A DNA stretch of 64,000 nucleotides, from assembly GCA_033283335.1 (NCBI GenBank), contig JAWMQP010000002.1, forward strand, positions 248,001 to 312,000, in the 5' to 3' direction. The notes beneath the pieces were generated by a model, which saw only the letters and a program-made list of their open reading frames with translations, ran no database searches and was not told the DNA's origin. This document shows positions 7,059 through 15,279 of the stretch, one piece after another. A program made the translations under genes and the position numbers. This stretch comes from Pseudomaricurvus sp033283335 (lineage in GTDB: Bacteria > Pseudomonadota > Gammaproteobacteria > Pseudomonadales > Cellvibrionaceae). The stretch's first letter is position 1; each line of letters opens with the position of its first letter.

Positions 7059-8993
7059 TTGTTGAATATCATGCATGACTCACTGAGAGTGATTGTGGGG
7101 GGGCTGTTGTCCGCTTGCGTATCCGCCAGCGCCGTGGCGGCGTCGGTCGTAGACCAGCACCAGACAGGCACCAAGTACTCACCGTTAACGCAGATTAACT
7201 CCGGCAATGTTGCCAACCTGGAGTTGGCCTGGGAATACCACACCGGTGACTTACCGCCGAATAATGATGGAATGTCTCTGACCTCTTTCCAGGATCAGCC
7301 AAGCCTGATCGAAGGCAATCTGGTGGTGTGTTCCATTCGCCGGCACGTCATTGCCCTGGATCCGGCTACTGGAAAAGAACGCTGGCGTTTTGATCCCAAG
7401 GGCAAAGAGCTGAGCACGAAAAAGTGCCGCGGTATTGCCAATTGGGTGGATACTGCTGCGGCAGAAGATCGCCAGTGTCGCTCGCGAATTTTCCTGGGGA
7501 CGACCGATTATCGGTTGTTGGCGATCGATGCCAAAACCGGCCAACCCTGTGAAGATTTTGGTGAGCAGGGTGTGGTGCAGATGCAGCCGAGTAAGCCGGA
7601 ATTGTGGCCCGGGGAAGTGGCGGCCATCTCCAACCCCGCTGTCGTCAACGATGTGGTGGTCGTGGGTTCTGCGGTGGCTGACAACCAGCGTGTGGATGCC
7701 CCCAGTGGACGGGTGTTGGCCTTTGATGCTCGCACCGGTGAGGCTGCTTGGGAGTTTGACCCTGTGCCACGCACAGCCACCGACCCGGCTATGGCCAGCT
7801 GGATAAAAGGGACTAACGGGTTTGGCCAGGGCAATGTGTGGAGCAGCATGGCGGTAGATCAAGAACTGGATCTGGTTTACCTGCCGACCACCAGTGCCTC
7901 CAACGATTTTTACGGTGGAGAGCGACCCGGCGACAATCACTACACCTCCTCCGTGGTGGCTTTAAAGGGTGCGACTGGCGAAGTGGTGTGGCATCAGCAA
8001 CTGGTGCATCACAATGTGTTTGATTACGACACTCCGTCGCGCCCACTGCTGATCGATTACCCTCGTGATGGCGAGCTGGTGCCGGCGTTGGTACAGAACA
8101 CGAAGATGGGCATAATCTTTATTTTCGATCGCGCCACCGGCGAGCCGCTGGTACCGATTGAAGAGCGTCCGGTGCCACAGGAGGGCAAAGTCGCCGGTGA
8201 AGTTTTGTCACCGACGCAACCTTTTACCCAAGGTATGCCAACAATCGTGAAGCACGGTTTTTCTCCAGATGATGCCTGGGGCTTTACCCCCATCGATAAA
8301 TGGATGTGCCGCAAAAAAATCGAAGAATTCCGCTATGGCCCTATTTATACCCCGGCCAGTGAGCAGGGTACGATTTTTTCACCGTCCGTCGGTGGCGGAC
8401 CCAACTGGGGCGGTGGCGCCTACGATCCTGACAGCCACATTATGATTGTGCCTTCTAACCGGGTGCCAACGGCGGTGAAGCTGATTCCGCGTGAACAAAT
8501 TCAGTTAGGTGAGAGCCAGAAAATCGAAATGGGTGGCAAGATGCAGTTTGAAAACCCAGGTTCTCCCTATGTGATTGAGGTACAACCGTTGTTGTCGCCG
8601 TTGGGATCGCCGTGTTCTGAACCTCCCTGGGCGGCATTAACCGCAGTCGATATCGTGCAGAAAAAAATCCTCTGGGACGTGCCTCTGGGCAGCATCAAAA
8701 AACTATCGCCAATCCCTGTCGATGTGCATCTGGGAACGCCCGGTGCCGGCGGCCCATTGGTAACAGCCGGGGGGGTGGTGTTTATCGGCTATTCACTGGA
8801 TGACACACTGCGTGCCTTTGATTTGAACAGTGGCGAGATTTTGTGGGAAGGTGACCTGCCAGCAGCGGGTACGGCAATTCCCGTTACTTATGAAGTGGAT
8901 GGGGAACAATATATCGTGATTGCGGCCGGCGGCCATAGCATGTACGGATCCACCATGGGGGATGCTGTCATGGCGTTCAAGTTAAGACGCTGA
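7059..8993 (+). CDS. PQQ-dependent dehydrogenase (quinoprotein, 8-bladed propeller)
   Basis: A periplasmic quinoprotein of about 640 residues. The N-terminus has a hydrophobic signal peptide ending near AVAAS. Repeated tryptophan-docking motifs such as LAWEYHTGD, ALDPATGKERWRF, AFDARTGEAAWEF, ALKGATGEVVWH and AFDLNSGEILWEGDLP mark the propeller blades. The motif HHNVFDYDTPSRP resembles membrane-type glucose dehydrogenase and related polyol dehydrogenases. There is no CxxCH, so it lacks the cytochrome c domain of quinohaemoprotein alcohol dehydrogenases. Start: TTG at 7059 or 7062 is best spaced from AAGGAAAG; ATG at 7071 is the alternative. It probably oxidises an alcohol made by the P450 ahead of it, which is inference from position. 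A strong terminator follows. Confidence 0.88.
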   Translation: MLNIMHDSLRVIVGGLLSACVSASAVAASVVDQHQTGTKYSPLTQINSGNVANLELAWEYHTGDLPPNNDGMSLTSFQDQPSLIEGNLVVCSIRRHVIALDPATGKERWRFDPKGKELSTKKCRGIANWVDTAAAEDRQCRSRIFLGTTDYRLLAIDAKTGQPCEDFGEQGVVQMQPSKPELWPGEVAAISNPAVVNDVVVVGSAVADNQRVDAPSGRVLAFDARTGEAAWEFDPVPRTATDPAMASWIKGTNGFGQGNVWSSMAVDQELDLVYLPTTSASNDFYGGERPGDNHYTSSVVALKGATGEVVWHQQLVHHNVFDYDTPSRPLLIDYPRDGELVPALVQNTKMGIIFIFDRATGEPLVPIEERPVPQEGKVAGEVLSPTQPFTQGMPTIVKHGFSPDDAWGFTPIDKWMCRKKIEEFRYGPIYTPASEQGTIFSPSVGGGPNWGGGAYDPDSHIMIVPSNRVPTAVKLIPREQIQLGESQKIEMGGKMQFENPGSPYVIEVQPLLSPLGSPCSEPPWAALTAVDIVQKKILWDVPLGSIKKLSPIPVDVHLGTPGAGGPLVTAGGVVFIGYSLDDTLRAFDLNSGEILWEGDLPAAGTAIPVTYEVDGEQYIVIAAGGHSMYGSTMGDAVMAFKLRR

Positions 8994-9029
8994 GTGGCTT
9001 ATTAAATCCCTGAAAGGATGCGTTGAAAC

Positions 9030-9064
9030 AATCCCCTGGGTCGAAGGACCCAGGGGATTTTTTT
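9030..9064 (+). terminator. strong intrinsic terminator
   Basis: A perfect 13-bp stem, AATCCCCTGGGTC against GACCCAGGGGATT with a GAAG loop, runs into seven or more T residues. It ends the P450-PQQ dehydrogenase unit and shows that the magnesium transporter gene is transcribed independently. Confidence 0.92.
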
Positions 9065-9175
9065 GGTTTTGGGGAATTCTGTGACTCCTGGCGACAATTG
9101 CCTATAGTTTATGTAAACAGACACAAAACCTGCCTCAAGGGCGATAACTCGTCGGCGGTTGCCATGGAGTGCACT

Positions 9176-10354
9176 ATGACATTGAGCCCCAATATGAGTG
9201 ACCTGGTTGAAGAGCTGAAGGAGAGAGATCCCGAGGACGCTGCAACCATGTTAACGGGGCGCAGCGCCGCCGAACTGGCGGAAATCTTGTCGCGGCTGCC
9301 TCCCGAGCAGGCACAAGCCATCAAGCCCCATCTGAATGCGTCATCTAGCCAACAGCCGGAACAGAGAGAGCAGGCCACCATCGGTGCAGAATCGATCATC
9401 AGTGAATTGATGACGCCCGCACCGGCCATTTTACCCGCAGACCGCACGGTGGCTGAAGCCATTGCCCAGCTGGTGAAAACTGCCGACCTAGCGGATATTA
9501 CGTATTTTTACACCACGGAAAAACAGCGCCTGGCCGGCGTGGTGGGCATGCGGGATCTGCTTTTAGCCAAACCCTCCCAATTGCTGTCCGAGGTTATGGT
9601 CAGGGAACCCTTTGCCTTCCAGGCCGATACGACCATAGCAGAGGGCGTCAGTGAAGCTCTGTACCGGCATTATCCGGTTTACCCCGTGGTGGATAAAAGC
9701 GGCTGGGTCATCGGTGAAGTTCGCAGCTGGAAACTGTACGAACGAGTCGCCAGTGAACTGAGTACGCAGGCCGGTAGTCAAGTGGGTGTGGCCAAGGAGG
9801 AGCAAGTCGCCACACCGGTAATGTCGGCATTTCGCATGCGGCATCCCTGGTTGCAGGTGAATCTGCTGACGGCATTTGCCGCGGCGTTTGTGGTGGGATT
9901 GTTTGAAGACACCATCACCCGGGTGGTGGCGCTGGCAGTTTTCCTGCCGGTACTGGCGGGGCAGAGTGGCAATACTGGCAGTCAGGCGTTGGCGATCACC
10001 CTGCGAGGTCTGACGCTGGGGCAGCTGCATGACTATCCCATACGGCAATTACTGAGTAAGGAGATTCGGCTGGGAGCTCTCAACGGATTGCTGGTGGGGC
10101 TCGTGGCCGGTGCCGCAATGTTTGCTTACGCGAGCCTGACAGGCGCCGAGCAACCTCTGCGTTTGGGATTGGTGATTGTGGCCGCCATGACCGGTGCCTG
10201 TATCTGCAGTGGTATTTTCGGGGTATTGGTGCCTCTCACCCTAAAGCGCTTTGGCGCCGATCCAGCCACCGCCAGCAGCATTTTCTTGACCACTTTTACC
10301 GATATCATTGGCATGGGTTTGATGCTGTTTCTGGCGACGCTGTTTATTCTGTAA
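9176..10354 (+). CDS. MgtE-type magnesium transporter
   Basis: A 392-residue divalent-cation channel/transporter. The first 60 residues are a short MgtE N-domain (LVEELKERDPEDAATMLTGRSAAELAEILSRLP split over helices), residues about 85-205 hold a CBS pair (MTPAPAILPADRTVAEAI and MVREPFAFQADTTIAEGV), and the last 160 residues contain five membrane helices including the pore signature PVLAGQSGNTGSQALAITLRGL. The CBS domains gate the pore by sensing cytoplasmic magnesium in characterised MgtE. The ATG at 9176 is chosen because GGAG lies six bases upstream; starts further 5' would cross the preceding terminator. Confidence 0.9.
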   Translation: MTLSPNMSDLVEELKERDPEDAATMLTGRSAAELAEILSRLPPEQAQAIKPHLNASSSQQPEQREQATIGAESIISELMTPAPAILPADRTVAEAIAQLVKTADLADITYFYTTEKQRLAGVVGMRDLLLAKPSQLLSEVMVREPFAFQADTTIAEGVSEALYRHYPVYPVVDKSGWVIGEVRSWKLYERVASELSTQAGSQVGVAKEEQVATPVMSAFRMRHPWLQVNLLTAFAAAFVVGLFEDTITRVVALAVFLPVLAGQSGNTGSQALAITLRGLTLGQLHDYPIRQLLSKEIRLGALNGLLVGLVAGAAMFAYASLTGAEQPLRLGLVIVAAMTGACICSGIFGVLVPLTLKRFGADPATASSIFLTTFTDIIGMGLMLFLATLFIL

Positions 10355-10485
10355 CGTCAAACCAGCATCTGGGTCTTTAATGCATTGCCCACACGCCCTT
10401 TGGGGATCGTCAAAGCCAAGGTCAAAATCCGTGCGTTCATCGTCCAGAGTAGCAGTGCTAGGGTCTTGATTTATGACTGGTCTGA

Positions 10486-11016
10486 ATGATACTCAGTAGA
10501 CCATCAAACCATTTCCTCATGACCATGACTTATCTCGACGATTCGGGTGCCATCTCCCTTGAGCTTGCCGGCTTTATCACCAGCCACTTATCCATCCATA
10601 TTGCGGCATGCTCTGAGTCACTCGACCCGACACTGGTGCGTGCTTTGGGCTGTCGAGTAAGTGAAGATCGTCGTTCCATTACGATTTTGTTTTCCCGCTC
10701 GCAGTCAACGTTATTGCAGCAATTGGTGATGACCAATGGTCGAGTCGCGGTGGTGTTTAACGAACCAGAGACCCATCGCACCATTCAGTTCAAGGGCGAT
10801 GATGCGGTCCTCGGTGACGCTGAAGAAGCGGATAAACGTTATCTGCCAATCTATTTGAAAGCATTTAGCCAACGTCTCAAAATTTTCGATGTGCCTGACA
10901 ATTATATCTACGCACTGTGCCATTGTGATCGCGAAGATCTGATGTCACTGACCTTCTCACCATCACGGCTTTATCAGCAAACACCGGGTCAACAAGCAGG
11001 ACAGGCGCTGGTATGA
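10486..11016 (+). CDS. pyridoxamine 5'-phosphate oxidase-like (FMN split-barrel) protein
   Basis: A 176-residue protein resembling the FMN-binding split-barrel superfamily (SLELAGFITSHLSIHIAACSESLDPTLVRALGCRV, here given as overlapping strands). Strand SITILFSRSQ and loop TNGRVAVVFNEPETHRTIQFKG match the flavin-cleft strands of PPOX-fold proteins. Role unknown; many such proteins bind FMN, F420 or haem, or act as non-catalytic sensors. Starts at 10486, 10519 and 10525 are all ATG and in frame; none has a strong ribosome site. Its stop overlaps the next start by ATGA, so the two proteins are translationally coupled and probably interact. Confidence 0.65.
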   Translation: MILSRPSNHFLMTMTYLDDSGAISLELAGFITSHLSIHIAACSESLDPTLVRALGCRVSEDRRSITILFSRSQSTLLQQLVMTNGRVAVVFNEPETHRTIQFKGDDAVLGDAEEADKRYLPIYLKAFSQRLKIFDVPDNYIYALCHCDREDLMSLTFSPSRLYQQTPGQQAGQALV

Positions 11017-12380
11017 ATACAGCACCGCAACTCGAGAATTTACGAGACTGTTTTGAGGGTATTGTGCCCGCCTGTATTGCCACCTGCGATTTGCAGGGCA
11101 TGCCGAATGTCACTTACGTGTCTCAGGCGATGTACGTAGACCATCACCACATCGCCCTGTCGTTTCAATTTTTCAATAAAACCCGGGAAAACATTCTGCA
11201 CAATCCCATAGCCACTTTGCTGCTTATGGACCCGTTCAGCGCGGCTCGTTATCGACTGTTGATTCAGTATCTGCGCACGGAAACGAATGGTGCGGTGTTT
11301 GAACGAATGCGAGCGAAGCTGGCGGGTATTGCCGCCCATGAAGGCATGGTGGGGGTGTTTAAATTACAGGGGGCCGACCTCTATCGGGTGCTGTCCATTG
11401 AGCATGTACCGGGACGAGAACTGGCGATTATCCCACCTGGGCCAGCCCTGTGGCCGGCGTTGCGCAACACTCTGGATACCCTGGCGACTTACCATTCCAT
11501 GGAGTCGCTGCTGGACAGCTTGTTGGAATGCCTGGAGCGCCACTTTAATATCCGCCAGTCTATTGTACTCATGCACGATGTTCAGGGGCATAAGTTGTTT
11601 ACTGTGGCCAGCCGTGGCTATCCGTCGTCCGGTGTGGGATCGGAAATTCCCATGGGCGTTGGCTTGATCGGCATCGCAGCACAACAACAGGTACCCATAC
11701 GCAGCATGTTTGCGGCGGTTGAATACAATTACACCCGCGCTGTGCGAGAACAGGTCATCGCCACCGGGCAGACAGAATTTTTGGAAGAGGCCATACCGCT
11801 GCCCGGGTTGGCCAAGCCTTCAACCCAACTGGCGGTTCCTATTGTTCATAATGGGCTTTTGTTGGGGGTGTTGTATGTCGAAAGTGAACAGGCCTGCCGT
11901 TTTACCTATGACGGTGAAGACGCGTTGATGGCGTTATGCGCATACGTCGGTGGTGTCATCCATGTGCTTCAACTGCAGTCTCAGTCTGAATCAATGCCTG
12001 CCACCGCCAGAAAGCATGCTCCCGCCGACCAAGCCACCCACGCTGGTGGGGGACACCGTCTGAAAGTGAGCTACTACGGCCATGATCACAGCATATTTCT
12101 GGACAATGACTACCTCATCAAAGGCGTCGCGGGTGCCATCTTGTGGCGCCTGCTGGAGCTCCACAATCAGGAAGGTCGAACCGAGTTCAGCAATCGCGAA
12201 TTGCGTTTGGATCCCCGTTTGCCCCTGCCGGATATGGTGGATAACCTGGATGCCCGCCTGTTGCTGTTGTCACGCCGATTGCAAGAGCGAAGCGACCATC
12301 TGGTTCTGGATCGCTTCGCCCGAGGCAAACTGCGTTTGGTGCTTGATCGTCCGGTAGAGTTAGTGCTTCAGCGCGCTTGA
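11013..12380 (+). CDS. PPOX-fold / GAF / winged-helix-like multidomain sensor protein
   Basis: A 455-residue protein with three regions. Residues 1-145 are a flavin split-barrel (GIVPACIATCDLQGMPNVTYVSQAMYV, LSFQFFNKTRENILHNP in adjoining strands). Residues about 155-315 are a GAF domain (SMESLLDSLLECLERHF, then GVGLIGIAAQQQVPI and AVPIVHNGLLLGVLYVES). Residues 345-455 look like a winged helix-turn-helix: a strand ending in IFLDNDYLIKGVAG, a helix ILWRLLELHNQEGRTEFSN, an LDARLLLLSRRLQE helix and a final RGKLRLVL hairpin. This suggests a cytoplasmic redox or small-molecule sensor that acts on DNA. It overlaps the previous gene by 4 bp and the convergent cytochrome c gene by 21 bp. Confidence 0.75.
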   Translation: MNTAPQLENLRDCFEGIVPACIATCDLQGMPNVTYVSQAMYVDHHHIALSFQFFNKTRENILHNPIATLLLMDPFSAARYRLLIQYLRTETNGAVFERMRAKLAGIAAHEGMVGVFKLQGADLYRVLSIEHVPGRELAIIPPGPALWPALRNTLDTLATYHSMESLLDSLLECLERHFNIRQSIVLMHDVQGHKLFTVASRGYPSSGVGSEIPMGVGLIGIAAQQQVPIRSMFAAVEYNYTRAVREQVIATGQTEFLEEAIPLPGLAKPSTQLAVPIVHNGLLLGVLYVESEQACRFTYDGEDALMALCAYVGGVIHVLQLQSQSESMPATARKHAPADQATHAGGGHRLKVSYYGHDHSIFLDNDYLIKGVAGAILWRLLELHNQEGRTEFSNRELRLDPRLPLPDMVDNLDARLLLLSRRLQERSDHLVLDRFARGKLRLVLDRPVELVLQRA

Positions 12381-12884
12381 GGATACCTCCTGTGTGCTAG
12401 CTTGTTCAGCGGGTTGAGGCACAAAGGGAATGTGCAGAGTCTGAATGGGAATTCCCGGCGGTTGATTGGCGGGTGACTCAACGCCAGCAGGCCCCAGGGA
12501 TTTCAGGTACGTATAGACCGCGATCTTATCGTCGTGGGTCATTGCCAACAGTGACGGCCAGGGCATGGGAGGAAGTCCTGGATTTGAAACCCGTTGCAGC
12601 CACTGATTCAAGGTCATCCGTTGCGCGGCCAGACGCAAATTACCCGCGTAGGTGACCCCCCAAGGTCCGGAAAATCCTACCGGCGAGCCGAGTAACCGTA
12701 GGTTTTCATCAATGGCACCTAACGCTTCAGCAAAACCCGCAGTGTGGCAGTCATTGCAACCGCCCACTGCCACCAGATATCGCCCCCGTTCTAGGTTCTT
12801 GTCTGACGCCAAAGAAAAGGTGCTTGCTGCCAACATCATTGAAAACGCCATCAAGTTGGCTAAAGTCTGAAATCGACTTTTCAT
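12360..12884 (-). CDS. monohaem cytochrome c, periplasmic
   Basis: A 174-residue class I cytochrome c. A signal peptide (to about residue 26) precedes the haem-binding CNDCH (C43, C46, H47); a methionine in LPPMPWP near residue 108 is the likely sixth ligand. The C-terminal 35 residues are proline- and serine-rich and probably unstructured. Proteins of this type pass electrons from periplasmic dehydrogenases to the respiratory chain, and the PQQ dehydrogenase 3.5 kb away is a possible donor (inference). AGGAG lies six bases before the ATG. Its 3' end overlaps the sensor gene on the other strand. Confidence 0.88.
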   Translation of the reverse strand: MKSRFQTLANLMAFSMMLAASTFSLASDKNLERGRYLVAVGGCNDCHTAGFAEALGAIDENLRLLGSPVGFSGPWGVTYAGNLRLAAQRMTLNQWLQRVSNPGLPPMPWPSLLAMTHDDKIAVYTYLKSLGPAGVESPANQPPGIPIQTLHIPFVPQPAEQASTQEVSSSALKH

Positions 12885-13063
12885 ACTGAACTCCTGCGGG
12901 TGAATACGAGATAATCTGTCTACAGCTATGACTGGTGATTATAAGTATTCGCGCAGGGGGGTGAGCTTAAGATTCCCGTCAGCAAACCTTAAAAAAACCC
13001 TAAATAAACATCATTCAGCGGCTTCATTGCCCTGGGGTCAAGTTCAGGTCTGTGAGAGGGGTA

Positions 13064-13729
13064 TCAGCCGGTGGCGCGGGAATAGGTCAGGATATGGCCT
13101 TTGAAAAGAGTGTCTAAATAGTCGGGCTGTGTGGGTTTAGTGTGGTTGCCGGTAAAGCCGTGGCCACTCATCTGCAGGCTGAATTTGTTTTTCCTGCCTC
13201 GACCCGGGTCTACAATAATCACGTCACAGGCCGGTCTGGCATGGGCTTGAATGAAATCGGCCAACAGTGGAATGTGCTGATCTTCATACAGCAAATCGCT
13301 GCCGATTATTAAATCAAACTGGCCCAGTTGACTCTGATCGTTGGCCCAGTCCACTCGTTCGTAGGCGATGCAGCTGCCATTGTTTAACTGCGTGTTTCTT
13401 TGCAGGAAGCTCTCCACTTCAGGGTGATAATCCGTGGCGGTAATATCATCTTCTCGCTCGTTGAGCAGTAAGCTCGACAAGGCGATGCCACAGCCGATCT
13501 CCAGAATGCGCTTGCCTTCGGTGAGGTAGTCCTGCATGTAATTGGCCAGTACCAGGCTGGACGGCCAGACCACCCCAAAGATGGGCCAGCTGGCGGAAGA
13601 AATCCCCAGATCCTTAGCCTCGCCAGCGGGATCGCTGAACTGCTGTTTATCCCGAAGGGTACACAAGTGGATGTCAGTGGTGCCAATTTCAATGGTTTGG
13701 TAGCGGACGCGCAGAGGGAGGGTCATCAT
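13064..13729 (-). CDS. class I SAM-dependent methyltransferase (METTL21/FAM86-like)
   Basis: A 221-residue methyltransferase. Motif I is ILEIGCGIALSSLLL (residues 76-90), motif II is ITATDYHPEVESFLQRN, and motif post-II/IV is FDLIIGSDLLYEDQH, which is the D-L-L-Y-E hallmark of the seven-beta-strand protein-lysine methyltransferase group. The N-terminal SSASWPIFGVVWPSSLVLANYM is also characteristic of this group (W-P-S/A-x-x-L). Its target is unknown. Two adjacent ATG codons (13729, 13726) follow AGGATAA. It stands alone; on its 5' side lies a long region with decayed genes. Confidence 0.85.
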   Translation of the reverse strand: MMTLPLRVRYQTIEIGTTDIHLCTLRDKQQFSDPAGEAKDLGISSASWPIFGVVWPSSLVLANYMQDYLTEGKRILEIGCGIALSSLLLNEREDDITATDYHPEVESFLQRNTQLNNGSCIAYERVDWANDQSQLGQFDLIIGSDLLYEDQHIPLLADFIQAHARPACDVIIVDPGRGRKNKFSLQMSGHGFTGNHTKPTQPDYLDTLFKGHILTYSRATG

Positions 13730-13959
13730 TTATCCTGGTTAAGCAAAGCGGCTAAGCCAGATATCGGAGATAAATGACGAAACGGTTGAATACAACGTTT
13801 GTGATAGGCGTGGATTATACGTTAATTTCCCAACTATTCATATGCGAAGAGACCCAGTACCAGAATCTTAAACACACGCTGAATAGGTGCATGGCGGACC
13901 GGTATCAAACTATGACTTCTCCGTACTGCTTTGATGCACAAACTTAAAGTCACTTTGAT

Positions 13960-14283
13960 CAATGATAAATGAGTATTTTCTCTTCCACCGATACCGGGAT
14001 ACACAATCATTTACATAGCCAAAAATTTTCTGCTGCGAGGCATAACGTTGAGACCAGTCGAGCTTGGGCACGAATGAAAAGGAGTGCAGGTGTGAGGGAA
14101 TATCACAAGCCGATCCAGAGTAATGATTGTCTCGCCAGGTTCCCCCTGCTTCGCTGCCTTCTCAAGGATCAAAACGTCATTCTCACCCCGTTGCTATATT
14201 CGCATGGCCAGGTCCAGCCCGGTAAAACCGGCCCCAATGATGAGAAGCTTGCATGGTGTTTGATGGTGAGAAACATGCGTCAT
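13960..14283 (-). pseudogene. flavin (Baeyer-Villiger-type) monooxygenase, 5' remnant
   Basis: From an ATG at 14283 the minus strand encodes KLLIIGAGFTGLDLAMRI, the N-terminal GxGxxG dinucleotide-binding motif of FAD monooxygenases, then a TAG at 14196-14194. Reading through the stop gives QQ-like then VLILEKAAKQG; a single missing base near 14124 then shifts the frame, after which RDNHYSGSACDIPSHLHSF and FVPKLDWSQRYASQQKIFGYV follow. These match the W-R-D-N-x-Y-P-G-x-x-C-D-x-P-S-H-x-Y-S-F-S-F block of BVMO-family enzymes in order. Homology fades near 13960, so three-quarters of the gene has been lost. It is the only trace of such an enzyme in this half of the window; an intact BVMO is at 55.9 kb. 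Confidence 0.75.
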
Positions 14284-14439
14284 TAATGTTCCCTCGGCGT
14301 AGGTAGTGGATACCCATGTCAGGAGTTTACAAGCTTTCTCGCAGTATTTTTTTGGCCGAATCGGAAGTGTAATGGTGAATTCAGGACACTGTGATGGAAT
14401 TGCCATTAATTTACAAAAACTATCGCACCATATGCTGAC

Positions 14440-14572
14440 CAAAGCGCCGAGATGTCGCCTACCGTCAACTACAGGAAGAATTTTCCGAGCATTTAGGCCT
14501 CGGAGGCGTATCCAACCTTATTCATCCGTTCAGTCCTTAAAAGGAACAACGCCTCGACAGTTTCAGCGGTAA
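14440..14572 (+). pseudogene. AraC-family regulator, 3' remnant
   Basis: One frame reads GLGGVSNLIHPFSP and the next, shifted by a base, reads LKGTTPRQFQR followed by TAA at 14570. Joined without a gap, they align with the second helix-turn-helix and C-terminus of AraC proteins (G-F-S-x-x-S-N-F-x-R-A-F-K-R-W-x-G-T-T-P-R-Q-F-R), with about half the positions identical. Only the last 25 or so residues are recognisable. The fragment lies upstream of, and divergent from, the monooxygenase remnant, so the two could be relics of one regulated unit. Confidence 0.45.
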
Positions 14573-14851
14573 ACACAGACCAATGGATTAAAGGAGGGTA
14601 ATAGCAGTGGTAATGAACGAGCAGCAATTGAAAGTCTTTTGCTGAATAATCGATAGGCTGGGATCTATCAGATAGGCCTATTTTTCAGTGTTAATGTAAT
14701 TCGTTGGCTTCAAAACATATTTTGGCTCCGCCAGTCGCATGGTCGCATGTAGGCCTGTTCAGTCGATTCACGTAGCCCTCCTGGTCAACATCAGCGAGAG
14801 GATAGGGATCACAATAGGCTAACGACAAATCTGATCGGGCAGGCCAACGTG
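14573..14851. other. gene-free stretch with a hairpin
   Basis: No convincing coding region. At 14653-14685 ATAGGC pairs with GCCTAT and is followed by TTTTT on the plus strand, a weak terminator-like hairpin with an inner CTATC/GATAG pairing. The remainder up to the small membrane protein gene shows nothing I recognise. The whole span from 13730 to 14851 is otherwise eroded pseudogene sequence. Confidence 0.4.
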
Positions 14852-15160
14852 ATGACATTAATCGCAAACTTTTTTGCAGGGGTATTCTTGTGTAACTGTA
14901 TACCTCATCTGGCTTCAGGTTTGCGGGGAGAGTTGTTTCCATCCCCGTTTGCTAAACCGCCCGGAGTGGGAAACTCTCACCCGGTGATGAATGTTATCTG
15001 GGGTATGATAAATGTGGTGTCAGGGGGCCTGTTGCTCCACTATGCGCCAGTGACGGTGGGCCCGACGCTGTCTTTTTTGGCAGCCATTGGCGGAGCTTTG
15101 GTGGGTGGTTGCCTGATTGCCAACTATTTCTATCGCCTGCGTCGTACAAACCAGGATTAA
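14852..15160 (+). CDS. small hypothetical membrane protein
   Basis: A 102-residue protein with three predicted membrane segments: LIANFFAGVFLCNCIPHLASG, VMNVIWGMINVVSGGLLLHY and LSFLAAIGGALVGGCLIANYF. It is short of charged residues apart from the C-terminal RLRRTNQD, which should face the cytoplasm. The motif CIPHLASGLRGELFPSPFAKPPG between helices one and two is typical of a small family of uncharacterised proteins in many bacteria. ATG at 14852 is preferred to GTG at 14849. No functional link with PutP downstream is evident. Confidence 0.7.
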   Translation: MTLIANFFAGVFLCNCIPHLASGLRGELFPSPFAKPPGVGNSHPVMNVIWGMINVVSGGLLLHYAPVTVGPTLSFLAAIGGALVGGCLIANYFYRLRRTNQD

Positions 15161-15227
15161 AACCCGATCAATAAATGACTGACAATGGCTGATCTATATG
15201 GTGTTATGGTATGTGTTTGGGAAGTTC

Positions 15228-15264
15228 CTTATAGAATAGTTACTTATAGAACAGCTACTTAAAG
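15228..15264. repeat. 15-bp tandem repeats in the putP leader
   Basis: CTTATAGAATAGTTA (15228-15242) is followed directly by CTTATAGAACAGCTA (15243-15257) and a partial third copy CTTAAAG. The array ends 16 bp before the putP start, between the presumed promoter and the ribosome site, where it could be a regulator site or affect translation. Confidence 0.6.
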
Positions 15265-15279
15265 AGAAATCGCAGCCAT

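Noticed and set aside
9023..9175. Longer N-terminus for the magnesium transporter.
   Set aside because: It would have to be translated across the strong terminator at 9030-9064 and has no ribosome site; the ATG at 9176 is well supported.
13969..14286. A 105-codon plus-strand open frame.
   Set aside because: It is the antisense of the decayed flavin monooxygenase and its composition is not protein-like.
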